From: Anoxynatronum buryatiense
GTDB taxonomy: Bacteria; Bacillota; Clostridia; Peptostreptococcales; Tindalliaceae
Direction of reading: 5' to 3'
Length of the DNA stretch: 64,000 nt
Assembly (NCBI RefSeq): GCF_900182905.1
Contig: NZ_FXUF01000001.1
Span: 310,001 to 374,000 of the forward strand
The notes under the pieces were generated by a model. The model was not told where the DNA came from. It ran no database searches and was given only the letters and a program-made list of their open reading frames with translations. Position numbers and translations under genes: made by a program. Shown piece after piece: positions 43,568-52,953 of the stretch (position 1 is its first letter; every line of letters starts with the position of its first letter).

Positions 43568-44650
43568 TTATCGGACCACAAGACGATTCACCATTTTAAC
43601 CCAATGGCCGCCAGGGTAAGCGCCGGCTATCAGTCTTAGTGTGTCTGATTCTTCAATCAAAACCATTTCATGGTCATCCATCACGTCCTGCAAATTGAAA
43701 GTCACTGTATAGCCGTCTGAAGCAATCACTTCCAAAGTAACAGCATCAGGCAATGGTTCCACCTGTTTCAGGATTACCCATATGGGGATGCCTGTGTATT
43801 CCTGAGGTGGCACATGGGTGATCTCACCAATCAGCTCTGCTGTAATGGTGGTGGTTGCATCGGACATTTGTGACAGGTTCAGGGTCGCCGGATTCTCCAC
43901 AGCCCCTTCCACCCGCAGAGCTGGCCCTCTGCCCGGCAGTTCGAACACGAAGGTAAAGTAGTAGAGTGCTCCTGCAGATAAGGCAAGGGTCAGCCCCAGA
44001 GTGATCCAGTGCCTTCCTTTCAACCGCTGACGTTTGTGATCAGCCTGAAAATCATGGCTGGCAGCACCACTCATACGAATGGGACGTGCCTGAAAAACCA
44101 TTTCCATAACACTCATGGCAAAGCTTCCTCCCAACAATGCGCCAGAAAAAAAAGCCAGAGTGCTGATGAAAAAGAGATAGGTGATGGGCGCTCCCGAAAA
44201 GTAGAGGAGCTGAAACATCACCACATTGGAAGCAGCAGCCAGTCCACCGGCGAGCATATAAGCCGGCAGTGAATGACGCCGCCACAGCAGCAGGACCACT
44301 TCCACCAGAAATCCCTGTACCAACGAGATCATGACGATTACTACGCCATGAGTACTCCCTGTGAGAAGTTCAATGACTCCTTTCAATAATCCGGCCATCG
44401 TGGCAGCCCCTGGTTTACGCACCAATCCTGCCGCCAGCACAATCCAAAATACATGCAACCCGGCAACAAATTGACCTGCACCAAAGGGAACCCCCAGCAT
44501 CCGATTTAGCAAATTTCCCAGGTAGCCCACATAGGTGCTCATCACACCTCCCAATCCGCTGAGGATGGCAATGATCAGCAAGTCACGGTTGTGCCAGTAG
44601 CGCGCTTTTCCTGAGTCAGTCTTTAAGGTGTTGTTTCTTGTTGATTCCAT
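43568..44650 (-). CDS. YkoE-like ECF S component fused to a SUOX-like extracellular domain
   Basis: A 360-residue fusion. The first 180 or so residues form a YkoE-type S component with five or six helices (GLGGVMSTYVGYLGNLLN, GAGQFVAGLHVFWIVLAAG, RKPGAATMAGLLKGVIELL). After another helix (about 210-230) comes a single SUOX-like domain (LRVEGAVENPATLNLSQM, YTGIPIWVILKQV, VIASDGYTVTF) predicted outside. YkoE relatives import thiamine or its precursor; here the fused domain and Moco riboswitch suggest another ligand. Start at the ATG behind GGAGGTG, overlapping the phosphoesterase gene by 28 bases. Confidence 0.8.
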   Translation of the reverse strand: MESTRNNTLKTDSGKARYWHNRDLLIIAILSGLGGVMSTYVGYLGNLLNRMLGVPFGAGQFVAGLHVFWIVLAAGLVRKPGAATMAGLLKGVIELLTGSTHGVVIVMISLVQGFLVEVVLLLWRRHSLPAYMLAGGLAAASNVVMFQLLYFSGAPITYLFFISTLAFFSGALLGGSFAMSVMEMVFQARPIRMSGAASHDFQADHKRQRLKGRHWITLGLTLALSAGALYYFTFVFELPGRGPALRVEGAVENPATLNLSQMSDATTTITAELIGEITHVPPQEYTGIPIWVILKQVEPLPDAVTLEVIASDGYTVTFNLQDVMDDHEMVLIEESDTLRLIAGAYPGGHWVKMVNRLVVR

Positions 44651-46254
44651 GGAATCACCTCCAGGCGGTTGACCATTCGAACCCATACACTGCCTGCTGA
44701 TAAATAATCATGCCCTCCCAAACCTGGCAATGAAGTCTTCAGCAGATTCTCGTTATCAAACACACCATCATCCGGTAAAAAAGCTATTCGGTAGCCATCT
44801 TCCCATTCGGGTAAAGTTGATTGATTATAGGCGATAGCCAACACCATATCTCCCTGTTCATCGTACCATCCCGATGACTCAGGATACACATTTTCATAGG
44901 CAAAATCCTGTCGATAGCCATCCCAGGAATGAACCCGCAGGAAATCATCAAGTGTCATACCCCCCACCAAGTCAACCAGGTCTTTCACTGGAACACCACG
45001 GTAAGTTCCTTCTCCCCGAAAATTGCCATGAAAATTCTGAAAGCTTCCCTTTCGTGATAAAACAGCCATTTCATCCAGGGTATCCGCTGGCAGAATGAGA
45101 TCACCTTTGCTGCCAGTGATCACCACATCAGTGCTGCGCGGAGGCGCTTCCACTGGAATCGGTGTCACCAGCAAAGGTTTTGCCAGAGTGACCAACGTAT
45201 AGTGATAAAAACCACCTTCATCTTCTGATGCATAGAGCCGGGCACCAGCACCACCACTGATCACATGGTCGACTCCTGCTTCATTGCGATGATGGAACAA
45301 ATGCACATGACCGGCAAAAACTCCCTGAACCTTCAGTTCAGGCTCAGCTATCAGTTCATAGAAGGCCTCTGCTCCACCGATATCAAGAAAGCCATGGCTG
45401 CGACCCCGGGGATCCGCTGGCGGACAGTGCATGAACAAGAGTTGCTGGGTGTCTTTCACGTGGTTTAACTGTGCTTCCAGTCGACTGAGTTGCTCCCCTG
45501 TCATGTTCAGGGAAGAAGTATCCAACAGAAGAAACTTGAAATCTCCCAATTGAAAGCCGGTTTCCCGGGGACCTATCAATGATTCAAAGTATGCCATTCC
45601 ATCTCCTCTGACATCGTGATTGCCAGGCACCGCATACCAGGGAATGGTCAGGGCTTCCATGGTCTCCAGAAAGGCACTGTATTCTTCCGGTTGTCCTGAT
45701 GGCACCAGATCGCCCAGATGGATAAGAAGGCTTGCTTCGGTTTCATTGATTTCTTCAATGATCCGAGCCAGCACATCATCGTTTCCCTGATTGTCGCCCA
45801 CAACCGCCATGATCAGGGGTTTCTGTGGCAGGTTCCGGCTCCAGTCTGCATAAATGCTCTGAGGTTCAGATGTCAACGGCACCTGCATCATAACAGAAGT
45901 AGGTGTGAGGGTTTCAAAGGCGACAGGCGTCATCCTTGTTGTCTCTCCTGTTTGTTCATGGATCACCTGAAGATGAGCTGCCCATACATTTTTCAGATTT
46001 ATTCTCATCATTTGTCCATCTTTTTCAGCTTCCGGTAAGTGGATGATGGTTTCAGGCGCTGTTGCGCGAACCTGAAGCTTATCTTTCTCATGAGCAGTCA
46101 CCACTCCTCCGATGACACCTACTTCAACGTTTTTTTCAGCCAGTGGAACACAGGCGCAGCAGGCAAACAGGATCACCAGTAAACCAGTCAGTACCCAATG
46201 ATAGGGAGTTGTCAGCCGTTCATTATGGCTATTAGCACTTTGCAGGTCTCTCAT
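44623..46254 (-). CDS. Secreted metallophosphoesterase with C-terminal SUOX-like domain
   Basis: A 543-residue exported protein. A signal or anchor helix lies near residues 20-40 with a Cys-rich CCAC. A calcineurin-like phosphoesterase domain (about 145-370) has VVGDNQGN, HLGDLVPSG, GNHD, MHCPP and GHVH; the first motif has GDNQ instead of DxH. The C-terminal 160 residues form a SUOX-like domain (STDVVITGSKG, YRGVPVKDLVDL, GYRIAFLPDDG). The combination suggests removal of phosphate from a bound ligand at the surface; the substrate is unknown. Confidence 0.8.
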   Translation of the reverse strand: MRDLQSANSHNERLTTPYHWVLTGLLVILFACCACVPLAEKNVEVGVIGGVVTAHEKDKLQVRATAPETIIHLPEAEKDGQMMRINLKNVWAAHLQVIHEQTGETTRMTPVAFETLTPTSVMMQVPLTSEPQSIYADWSRNLPQKPLIMAVVGDNQGNDDVLARIIEEINETEASLLIHLGDLVPSGQPEEYSAFLETMEALTIPWYAVPGNHDVRGDGMAYFESLIGPRETGFQLGDFKFLLLDTSSLNMTGEQLSRLEAQLNHVKDTQQLLFMHCPPADPRGRSHGFLDIGGAEAFYELIAEPELKVQGVFAGHVHLFHHRNEAGVDHVISGGAGARLYASEDEGGFYHYTLVTLAKPLLVTPIPVEAPPRSTDVVITGSKGDLILPADTLDEMAVLSRKGSFQNFHGNFRGEGTYRGVPVKDLVDLVGGMTLDDFLRVHSWDGYRQDFAYENVYPESSGWYDEQGDMVLAIAYNQSTLPEWEDGYRIAFLPDDGVFDNENLLKTSLPGLGGHDYLSAGSVWVRMVNRLEVIPWNQQETTP

Positions 46255-46270
46255 TTCAAAATCCTCTCCA

Positions 46271-46837
46271 TCACTTAACTTCCAATGTGATGATATGTCT
46301 CACCCAATAAGGTTTGTTCACATCACCTGGCTCCCGTTGACCAATCACCAGCTGGAATGGATTTCCTTGATCCGGGTCAAAGGCCTGACCCGCCTGTTCC
46401 CAGGCAATGATCATGGGATAGGTGCTATCAGGATTTTGCTCGTCCAGATAGTCTTTCCGTTGAACCTCTTCCAATGTGTACGTCACCTGATAGCCATCTT
46501 CAGCTACAATGGTCACCTGGGTGGCATCAGTCTTCAGTTGAACGGTTTCCTGCAGCAAATGCCACAGCCAGACGCCTTTGAAAGCAGTGTATTCCCTTGT
46601 TCCGTAAGAGTTTAGGGAAAAGAAGTCGGCTTCCACCAATCCGGCCTCCATTCCTTTCATTTGTTCCAGGCTTACCTTTGCAGGAGCCAGAATGCCTTCC
46701 CCATTGATTTCGATTACAGCCTTGTCGTCCCCGGTTTTTTCACTGCGACAACCATTTGTAAATAAAACAGTCAGCAGCAGTATACCCAGTAATAATCGAA
46801 GCCATTTCTTATGAGCAGAGGTGTATCCTATGGTCAT
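46271..46837 (-). CDS. Small lipoprotein consisting of one SUOX-like domain
   Basis: A 188-residue lipoprotein: hydrophobic signal, lipobox FTNGC near residue 28, then one SUOX-like domain (VIEINGEGI, YTAFKGVWLWHLL, TIVAEDGYQVTYTLEEV, LVIGQREPGDVNKP). No cysteine follows the lipobox, so the Mo-ligating residue of true sulfite oxidases is absent. It is one of six genes in this operon with the same domain. The 209-base gap to the next upstream gene shows no clear element. Confidence 0.77.
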   Translation of the reverse strand: MTIGYTSAHKKWLRLLLGILLLTVLFTNGCRSEKTGDDKAVIEINGEGILAPAKVSLEQMKGMEAGLVEADFFSLNSYGTREYTAFKGVWLWHLLQETVQLKTDATQVTIVAEDGYQVTYTLEEVQRKDYLDEQNPDSTYPMIIAWEQAGQAFDPDQGNPFQLVIGQREPGDVNKPYWVRHIITLEVK

Positions 46838-47046
46838 TCCGTATTCGCCGCCTTCCTGTTACCTTTGGTTCCTCTTTCTCATCTGCCTTCAGGATTCAGC
46901 TTCAGGCAAATTTCAGTCCATCCACGCCAAACAGGAAGGAAGCAGCGAATCGCGCCACCTCCTTCAACTGTCATGGTCCATCAACTCAGCACCTATCGTT
47001 TACGGCGCATCCTTCACCATCATTCTCATTGATTCCTGATGCCGTT

Positions 47047-50000
47047 TCACTTGGAAAATCCGAACACGCCTTTAACAATCCCTCCGTTGGTGCCGACCCA
47101 CAAATGGCCATCAGGTGATTCTGTCACCGTCCAAATACTGTCAAAAGAAGCCAAAGGAAGGATGTTTTCAGAATGATTCACCGTGATGGTGCCATTGAGA
47201 CTTCGATGATACAAACCACTTTGAGTGGTTCCGATCCAAATTCCATTTCCACTTTTGTCAGGATATATGAGCCGTATGCTGTCTTCATCAGTCAGATGTG
47301 GCAGCAGTTCCCGGTCGCTGTGATAGATGGTTCGATTCCCTCGCGGGTCTATATAGTCGTTTTTTCCGAACCGGGAAATCCAAACGCCACCCTGAAGGTC
47401 AGGTGCAATTTCTCGAATCCAGCTGCCTGAGAACTCGCCCGAATCATTAGAGTACACTGTTATTTCACCGCTTCGATTTCTGTAAGCATAGCCACCCTGA
47501 TACCCCGCTTCAGTCTCTTTTGGGTAGAAACCCATCCACAATCCGCCCTGATCATCAGGGGTCAGTACCGTCACTGAGCTGGCTGGCAATGATTCATCTG
47601 TCATCAGCTGCCAATCACCGCCTGCCGAACGATATAATGGTCCTGCTGCCGTTCCAAACCACATGCCGCCCCGGGAATCCTGTGCAATGGCCTGGGCAAA
47701 GTCAGTTCCTGTGGGTAAGGCATCGGCACTGGTGTATACCTGCCATTCTTCCCCTTTTTTCTCCACAATTCCCATTCCAGACTCAGGACTTCCACCAACA
47801 AACCATACACCGCCGCTGGCATCAACGGCAATATCATAGACAGTATCGTGGGGCAATGGGCTGTTCTGCTGATTGAAAAGGGTCCAGCCCCCAGCGGCAT
47901 GACGGTAAGCTGCTCCACCGCCATTGGTTCCCACCCAGAGACCTCCCTGCTGATCAGTGGAGATGACCCTCACGCTGGCCCAGGGGAGCCCCTCTCCGGT
48001 ATCATTTCGATGGCTTTCCCAAGTGTACCCTGGGGTACGTTCCATGGAAGGTAATCCCGCGGAAGCATTGCTCGTTGCCATGGGCAGCTCATCCGCCTGC
48101 AAATCTTTTTCCAACGGCTCTTCATACTCACCTGTGCCCACCACGATGCAGTCAACCCACTTGGTCCACATGGACTCATTTTCTTCCACATACAACCGCA
48201 GCGGTCCATATTCATTATTGTGCACATACCCTTCACTGTGAGCATGCGGTACCAGCGGGTATCCGTTAAGTGCGTATCCAAGAAGTACTTCTTTCCTTTC
48301 TCCCCGGCTGTTCACCATGCCATTCATCACATCATTGGTCACCTGCAGCTGATTGTAGCCAGGCCCTGCGTACACTCGAATCCCACTGGGAACGCTGACA
48401 CCGTCAGTCAGTTCCACCACTTCTTTGATCAGATTCCAGAGCACCAGTCCTTCCACTTCAGCAGTGCCGGAAATCACATCACGTATGATATGCTCATCCA
48501 GAGCCTGAAGCTGTCTCAAACTAAAAGTGCGGGGTTCTTTCACCTGTGAACCGGTGATCCGAAGAACAGGAATGTCCAGATACTGTGTGTACATGCCCAC
48601 GTTGTGTTTCCAGCTGTCACCCGCTGCTGCAGTCACTTTGATCTCAGTCACATTGCGGACCATTTTGCCACTGTTCTGGTCACCTTTTTCTGTCTGGCCG
48701 ATCACCAGGCGCAATGGACCGCCACTATTATCAACTGTCGACACATAGCCTTCTGAAGTGTCATCCGGCACCAAAGGCGTTTCATTTTTGCCATAGGCCA
48801 AAAGAACCAACAGGTCATTGGCACCACTGGCTTCATTGATGTAGTCTCTTTTACCAATCTCTTCCAGCAAGAAAGTGCGGCTATAACCGTCGGCAGCCAC
48901 CACTGTCACCTCATTGGCTCCCGCCGTCAAGCCCACTTCCTGTCGAAGATATTCGTAGAGATCAATTCCCCGATATGTTTCTCTGGTTTGATGATTGTTT
49001 CTGTCAACTATAGCGTAGTCTGCCATGGTGATATATTGCTGCATCAGCTCCAGTTCAGCCAGTGTGATGACAGTTGCCTGCCTGACACCAGTCCCGGTGA
49101 AAGAAATGGTTTCATCTGCATACTGGTCATATGGCATGGATAGATGCGCCCAGTGATCTTTCTCCACCTGCACCCTGATACTGATAATCTGGTCAAGATG
49201 ATGCCCGGGTCTCCCTTGTTGCGATTGACCAAAAATCACCTTCAGTGGACCGCCTTGATTATGAATGGAGCCACCTTGATAACCATCACTTTCAGCGGTT
49301 TCAACCAGTGGATATCCATTTTTCCCAAAAGCAAGCAGCGGATGGAGGTTGTTGGAACCATTGACTTCATTAAAGTAGTCTTTTTTTAATATGTCTGCCA
49401 GCGTCACCGTCAGCGTTTCGCCGACCACATTCTCGAAGGTGACCGTCCCCATGGTTCCTGGCAGTCCGATTTTTTCGAACAACAGCTGACCAAGCCCAAT
49501 CCCTTCATAAAGATCAGAAACCAGATCCTTCTGATCATCATCTTGAGTGACGTAATAAGCTTTCACCCGTGAAGCATCCCTTTCTCTGGGAGTGCCACCA
49601 TATACCAACTCTTCTACTTTGGACAGATTCATTTTTTCTGATGATACCTTCACACCTTCCTCATCAACCACTTCCAGACTCAACGACCACTCATTCAGCT
49701 GTGTGTATGGAGCTGTCTGGTGGGTGGTATGATCCGCAGGATCCCCGATTATCACTCTTTTGGCAAGCTTCACCTGATGAGATCCATTGGTGTGGTCATA
49801 GCTTCGCTTGCCAAAAATAATGCGTAACGGTCCGTCAGCATTCCGAAGGCCTGAGTTGTGCCCTTCATCTGATGGATGCAGTACATAGGGGTATCCATCG
49901 AATCCATACGCCACCATGACTGGGTATCCACTCTTTAACGCCGGCACATTGCTTCCGTCGAACTCACCATCGCCCTGATCCAGGGCATCCTTTTCATAGT

Positions 50001-51561
50001 ACCCCCATCGGTCATGGTGCTTCAAGTCACCCACAGTCACCGGCGGAATCTGGTAATAATCCGCCGCAATAAAGGTGACCGGTGTGGCTTCATCAATGTT
50101 TTCATCCATTCCGGAAGCCAGCAACAGGTCCCAAAGGGGTATTCCTTTATACGTATTGTAATACCAATAGTGTTCACTATTGGACAAACTGTATTCCTTT
50201 TCAAGGTGCAGGGCCGCCATTGATTCCAGCTCTGCCACTGTGTAGTTCACTTCTTTTCCAAGCCCACTGCCCGACAGGGCAAATATATTATTTGTCAGCT
50301 TTGGATCATTGTAAGGAGGCACTGCATGCTCAAAGCCTGGTCGGGTATTCTCCTCCACATAAAGATACGCCACATTGGTGAAAGCCACCGGCTTTTCTCC
50401 AGGCGCCGGATGATAAACAAGTTTAAAACATCCATTATCATTGGCTGCGACGGCCTGGTAACCGGCATCTGTCCGCTCATAAACCAGTGGTACTTCGTTA
50501 ATGCCATAAGCCACCATCATTCCCCGCTGTTGGTCTCTAATTTCATCAAGGGTGAAAGAAGCAATGATTCTCCGGTTCACATCCCTAAAAACCACTTTAC
50601 CAAGATTCTCTCGCAACGTTACAAAATGATCCAACAGATGCGCCACCCGAACGCCTTCATATTGATTAGAACGAAGAACACCATTCATCATTTCCTGATA
50701 TGTATCCCGATGGATGCCGGCGATTTCTTCTTCAATTTGTCGCAGAGACAAAGCCCGGTAAGACTCCACTCCTGGGCCTTCAATGGTCATGGTGGCTCCT
50801 GTAATTGAATCAATATGATAAGGAGCACCTTCATAGGAAGTGTGCCGGTAAGGACTGTTTCCAAATGCGTCTGCCGATGCAGCCGGCATCGAACCTGTTG
50901 AGGCAGCCGACCGTTCCTCACCCACAACAATGCGCCTCAGGTCGCGGATGAAATTCATCTGATTAATGTCACTGACTTTTCCGGATTCCTGACCCAGATA
51001 CAAACGCGGCCCTTCAGGGTCAAGGTCTGCTATTGACAATTTCATTTCAGACCAGGCCACAGGTGCTTTCAGTTCATTCCCCGGAACATCCAACAGTTCT
51101 GTTCGAAAACTGCCAATCACGGGGGCCACTTTCACTGCATTACCTGGCATCATGTCTGGATGAGTCGACAATGCCATTAACTCATCAACCGTCCAGGTCC
51201 GCTTAAATCCATCAGCAGCAATGAACGTAATCTTTTGTGCCCCACCACCTTTTAACCCAGCTTCCTCCAGCAGTGAAAACAAGTCAAACCCTTTGACCTG
51301 CCAAATTTTATGGAAATTGAAATTGTTGTTGGAAGAAAAAATGCGTTCCACCATCTGAGGATGATTGACGTTTTGCCAGTCAGACTGGGTTAGCGTCACC
51401 TCACGCTCCACCCCTGTTCCGGTGATGACAAGAGATCCAGACGCTGCGTTGGCTCGAAGAACTTCCACAGGAAAACCCGTCAACAGCGAGGTCAGGACCA
51501 GTGCCATGGTCAAGATCAAGGCAATAAGTTGTTTGGAAAGATTTCTTTTCATGGAATTCAT
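47047..51561 (-). CDS. Giant surface protein: about six SUOX-like domains plus a two-component-regulator-type propeller
   Basis: A 1504-residue exported protein. Signal peptide to about residue 40. SUOX-like domains at roughly 42-217, 260-420, 430-610, 620-820, 825-995 and 1000-1140, recognised by repeated FIAADG/VVAADGYSRTF, YGKNGYPLV and GGPLRLVIGQ patterns. From about 1170 to the end come repeated GGLWVGTNGG, GGVWF, GGMWFGT, GGLWMG, GGVWIS, NGIWIGT and GHLWVGT blades of a Reg_prop-type beta-propeller. D251-SITGAT matches the ApbE flavinylation consensus. No SLH domain or lipobox; the SLH protein encoded upstream may hold it. Function unknown; ligand capture is inferred. Confidence 0.78.
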   Translation of the reverse strand: MNSMKRNLSKQLIALILTMALVLTSLLTGFPVEVLRANAASGSLVITGTGVEREVTLTQSDWQNVNHPQMVERIFSSNNNFNFHKIWQVKGFDLFSLLEEAGLKGGGAQKITFIAADGFKRTWTVDELMALSTHPDMMPGNAVKVAPVIGSFRTELLDVPGNELKAPVAWSEMKLSIADLDPEGPRLYLGQESGKVSDINQMNFIRDLRRIVVGEERSAASTGSMPAASADAFGNSPYRHTSYEGAPYHIDSITGATMTIEGPGVESYRALSLRQIEEEIAGIHRDTYQEMMNGVLRSNQYEGVRVAHLLDHFVTLRENLGKVVFRDVNRRIIASFTLDEIRDQQRGMMVAYGINEVPLVYERTDAGYQAVAANDNGCFKLVYHPAPGEKPVAFTNVAYLYVEENTRPGFEHAVPPYNDPKLTNNIFALSGSGLGKEVNYTVAELESMAALHLEKEYSLSNSEHYWYYNTYKGIPLWDLLLASGMDENIDEATPVTFIAADYYQIPPVTVGDLKHHDRWGYYEKDALDQGDGEFDGSNVPALKSGYPVMVAYGFDGYPYVLHPSDEGHNSGLRNADGPLRIIFGKRSYDHTNGSHQVKLAKRVIIGDPADHTTHQTAPYTQLNEWSLSLEVVDEEGVKVSSEKMNLSKVEELVYGGTPRERDASRVKAYYVTQDDDQKDLVSDLYEGIGLGQLLFEKIGLPGTMGTVTFENVVGETLTVTLADILKKDYFNEVNGSNNLHPLLAFGKNGYPLVETAESDGYQGGSIHNQGGPLKVIFGQSQQGRPGHHLDQIISIRVQVEKDHWAHLSMPYDQYADETISFTGTGVRQATVITLAELELMQQYITMADYAIVDRNNHQTRETYRGIDLYEYLRQEVGLTAGANEVTVVAADGYSRTFLLEEIGKRDYINEASGANDLLVLLAYGKNETPLVPDDTSEGYVSTVDNSGGPLRLVIGQTEKGDQNSGKMVRNVTEIKVTAAAGDSWKHNVGMYTQYLDIPVLRITGSQVKEPRTFSLRQLQALDEHIIRDVISGTAEVEGLVLWNLIKEVVELTDGVSVPSGIRVYAGPGYNQLQVTNDVMNGMVNSRGERKEVLLGYALNGYPLVPHAHSEGYVHNNEYGPLRLYVEENESMWTKWVDCIVVGTGEYEEPLEKDLQADELPMATSNASAGLPSMERTPGYTWESHRNDTGEGLPWASVRVISTDQQGGLWVGTNGGGAAYRHAAGGWTLFNQQNSPLPHDTVYDIAVDASGGVWFVGGSPESGMGIVEKKGEEWQVYTSADALPTGTDFAQAIAQDSRGGMWFGTAAGPLYRSAGGDWQLMTDESLPASSVTVLTPDDQGGLWMGFYPKETEAGYQGGYAYRNRSGEITVYSNDSGEFSGSWIREIAPDLQGGVWISRFGKNDYIDPRGNRTIYHSDRELLPHLTDEDSIRLIYPDKSGNGIWIGTTQSGLYHRSLNGTITVNHSENILPLASFDSIWTVTESPDGHLWVGTNGGIVKGVFGFSK

Positions 51562-51586
51562 GATGGCACCTCACTTTTATTGTCTA

Positions 51587-51618
51587 ACACCCGGCAATCT
51601 TATAGGATCGCCGGGTGT
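51587..51618 (-). other. Intercistronic hairpin between the SLH gene and the giant gene
   Basis: Minus strand: ACACCCGGC and GCCGGGTGT arms around about 14 bases. No T-run follows, so processing or partial termination is more likely than full termination. Confidence 0.5.
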
Positions 51619-51644
51619 AGTTTCGAATAACTCGCAATGGTTGA

Positions 51645-52841
51645 TTAATAGAGGGTTTTAAAAATCACTGTAGCTGCTTCTGCCCTATTGACTGTTCTGG
51701 CAGGCTCAAAATCCTCTCCAATAAAATCCTGAAAAACTCCCTGAGCTTCCAACCAGGCCACTTGATGAGCTGCCCAGGCTGGCACCGCCTCTTTATCCGC
51801 GTAATCAGATTTTTCCATGACAAATTTAGCCATACGCTGCTGTTCCACCACACCGTTTTCAACTGCTGCTTTACCGGTAACAACGGCCAGCTCCTGGCGG
51901 CTGATCACCTGGTCTGGTTTGAAGGTGCCATCTGGATACCCGCTGAAAATCCCCGCATCGACAGCTGCCTGTACATGGGAAGCAAACCAGTCACTTTCTT
52001 TCACATCTGAAAAGCCGCCCCGGTAGGTTGTGGGTTCATGCCCCAGCGCTTTCACCATGATAGTGGCAATTTGTGCCCGTGTCAGGCTTTCGGCAGGTGC
52101 AAAGCGTCCATCTCCCATACCTGAGATAACTCCCTGGTTCACCAGTCCTTCAATGGCCGTTGTGGCATAGGCAAATGTTGGGGTAATGTCTGTGAAACTG
52201 ATGGCAGGACTCTCATCGCCGCTCTCTTCAAGTTCCATTTCAGGCGTTTCATCTTCTGTCTCTTCTGCAGCCTCAGTTTCTGCAGCTTCTTCATTCTCTG
52301 AAACAGCCAACGCACCGTCAACTTCAATTCGCTCAATCATCTTGAAAACTGTTCCAAATTCCCCTGTTTCTTTTACTTTACGATAAACAATGATTTCTTG
52401 AGTTTCTGGATTGTCATCTTCATCAATCATTACACCATCCACCTCATAGGCCAGCACATACTGAAGTGCTGCATCTAATACATCTTCAAGGGGCTGTGGC
52501 TCAATGGGATATCCGTCTGAAGCTGTGAAAGAGACCGTTCCCGTCACAGCAGTCACACCAGCGGCCTCGGTGAGTACGTATGCCAGGCTGACACCTTTCA
52601 CCGCAGCTGTTTTTTCACCGGCCCGGCTGTTATACACATAGGCTTCGTTAATCTGGGCTTCAGCAGGCATGGCTTTTAAATCATCAATGGAAAGCTGAAG
52701 CACCTCTGCTACTCCTGAACCGCTGATTTCAACCGCATAATCCTGTTTGTCCAGCGCAAATGTTGTTAAGGGTGAAAAAAGCAGCAACAATACCAGTAAC
52801 CATGTCATCCATCTGCATTTACCATTCATCATATCCGTCAT
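51645..52841 (-). CDS. SLH-anchored surface protein with SUOX-like domain
   Basis: A 398-residue exported protein. Signal peptide to about residue 30, one SUOX-like domain (YAVEISGSGVAEVLQLSI, VSFTASDGYPI), an acidic Glu-rich linker (about 170-205), and three S-layer homology domains that bind secondary cell-wall polymer. It would fix the SUOX-like domain to the wall. The start is the ATG 8 bases behind AAAGGAG, shortening the longest reading by ten residues. Confidence 0.85.
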   Translation of the reverse strand: MTDMMNGKCRWMTWLLVLLLLFSPLTTFALDKQDYAVEISGSGVAEVLQLSIDDLKAMPAEAQINEAYVYNSRAGEKTAAVKGVSLAYVLTEAAGVTAVTGTVSFTASDGYPIEPQPLEDVLDAALQYVLAYEVDGVMIDEDDNPETQEIIVYRKVKETGEFGTVFKMIERIEVDGALAVSENEEAAETEAAEETEDETPEMELEESGDESPAISFTDITPTFAYATTAIEGLVNQGVISGMGDGRFAPAESLTRAQIATIMVKALGHEPTTYRGGFSDVKESDWFASHVQAAVDAGIFSGYPDGTFKPDQVISRQELAVVTGKAAVENGVVEQQRMAKFVMEKSDYADKEAVPAWAAHQVAWLEAQGVFQDFIGEDFEPARTVNRAEAATVIFKTLY

Positions 52842-52953
52842 CACAATTGCTCCTTTCAAATGGCTGCCCACGGCAGTTAAGTCTATTTTTATTAATATTC
52901 AAACTATTTGTAGGATATTTTTTACTCTGAGATTTCGAATACACATTCACCTG

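Noticed and set aside
47047-52841. True sulfite-oxidase-type molybdoenzymes
   Set aside because: The repeated domains lack the conserved Cys that binds Mo, so catalysis of that type is unlikely.
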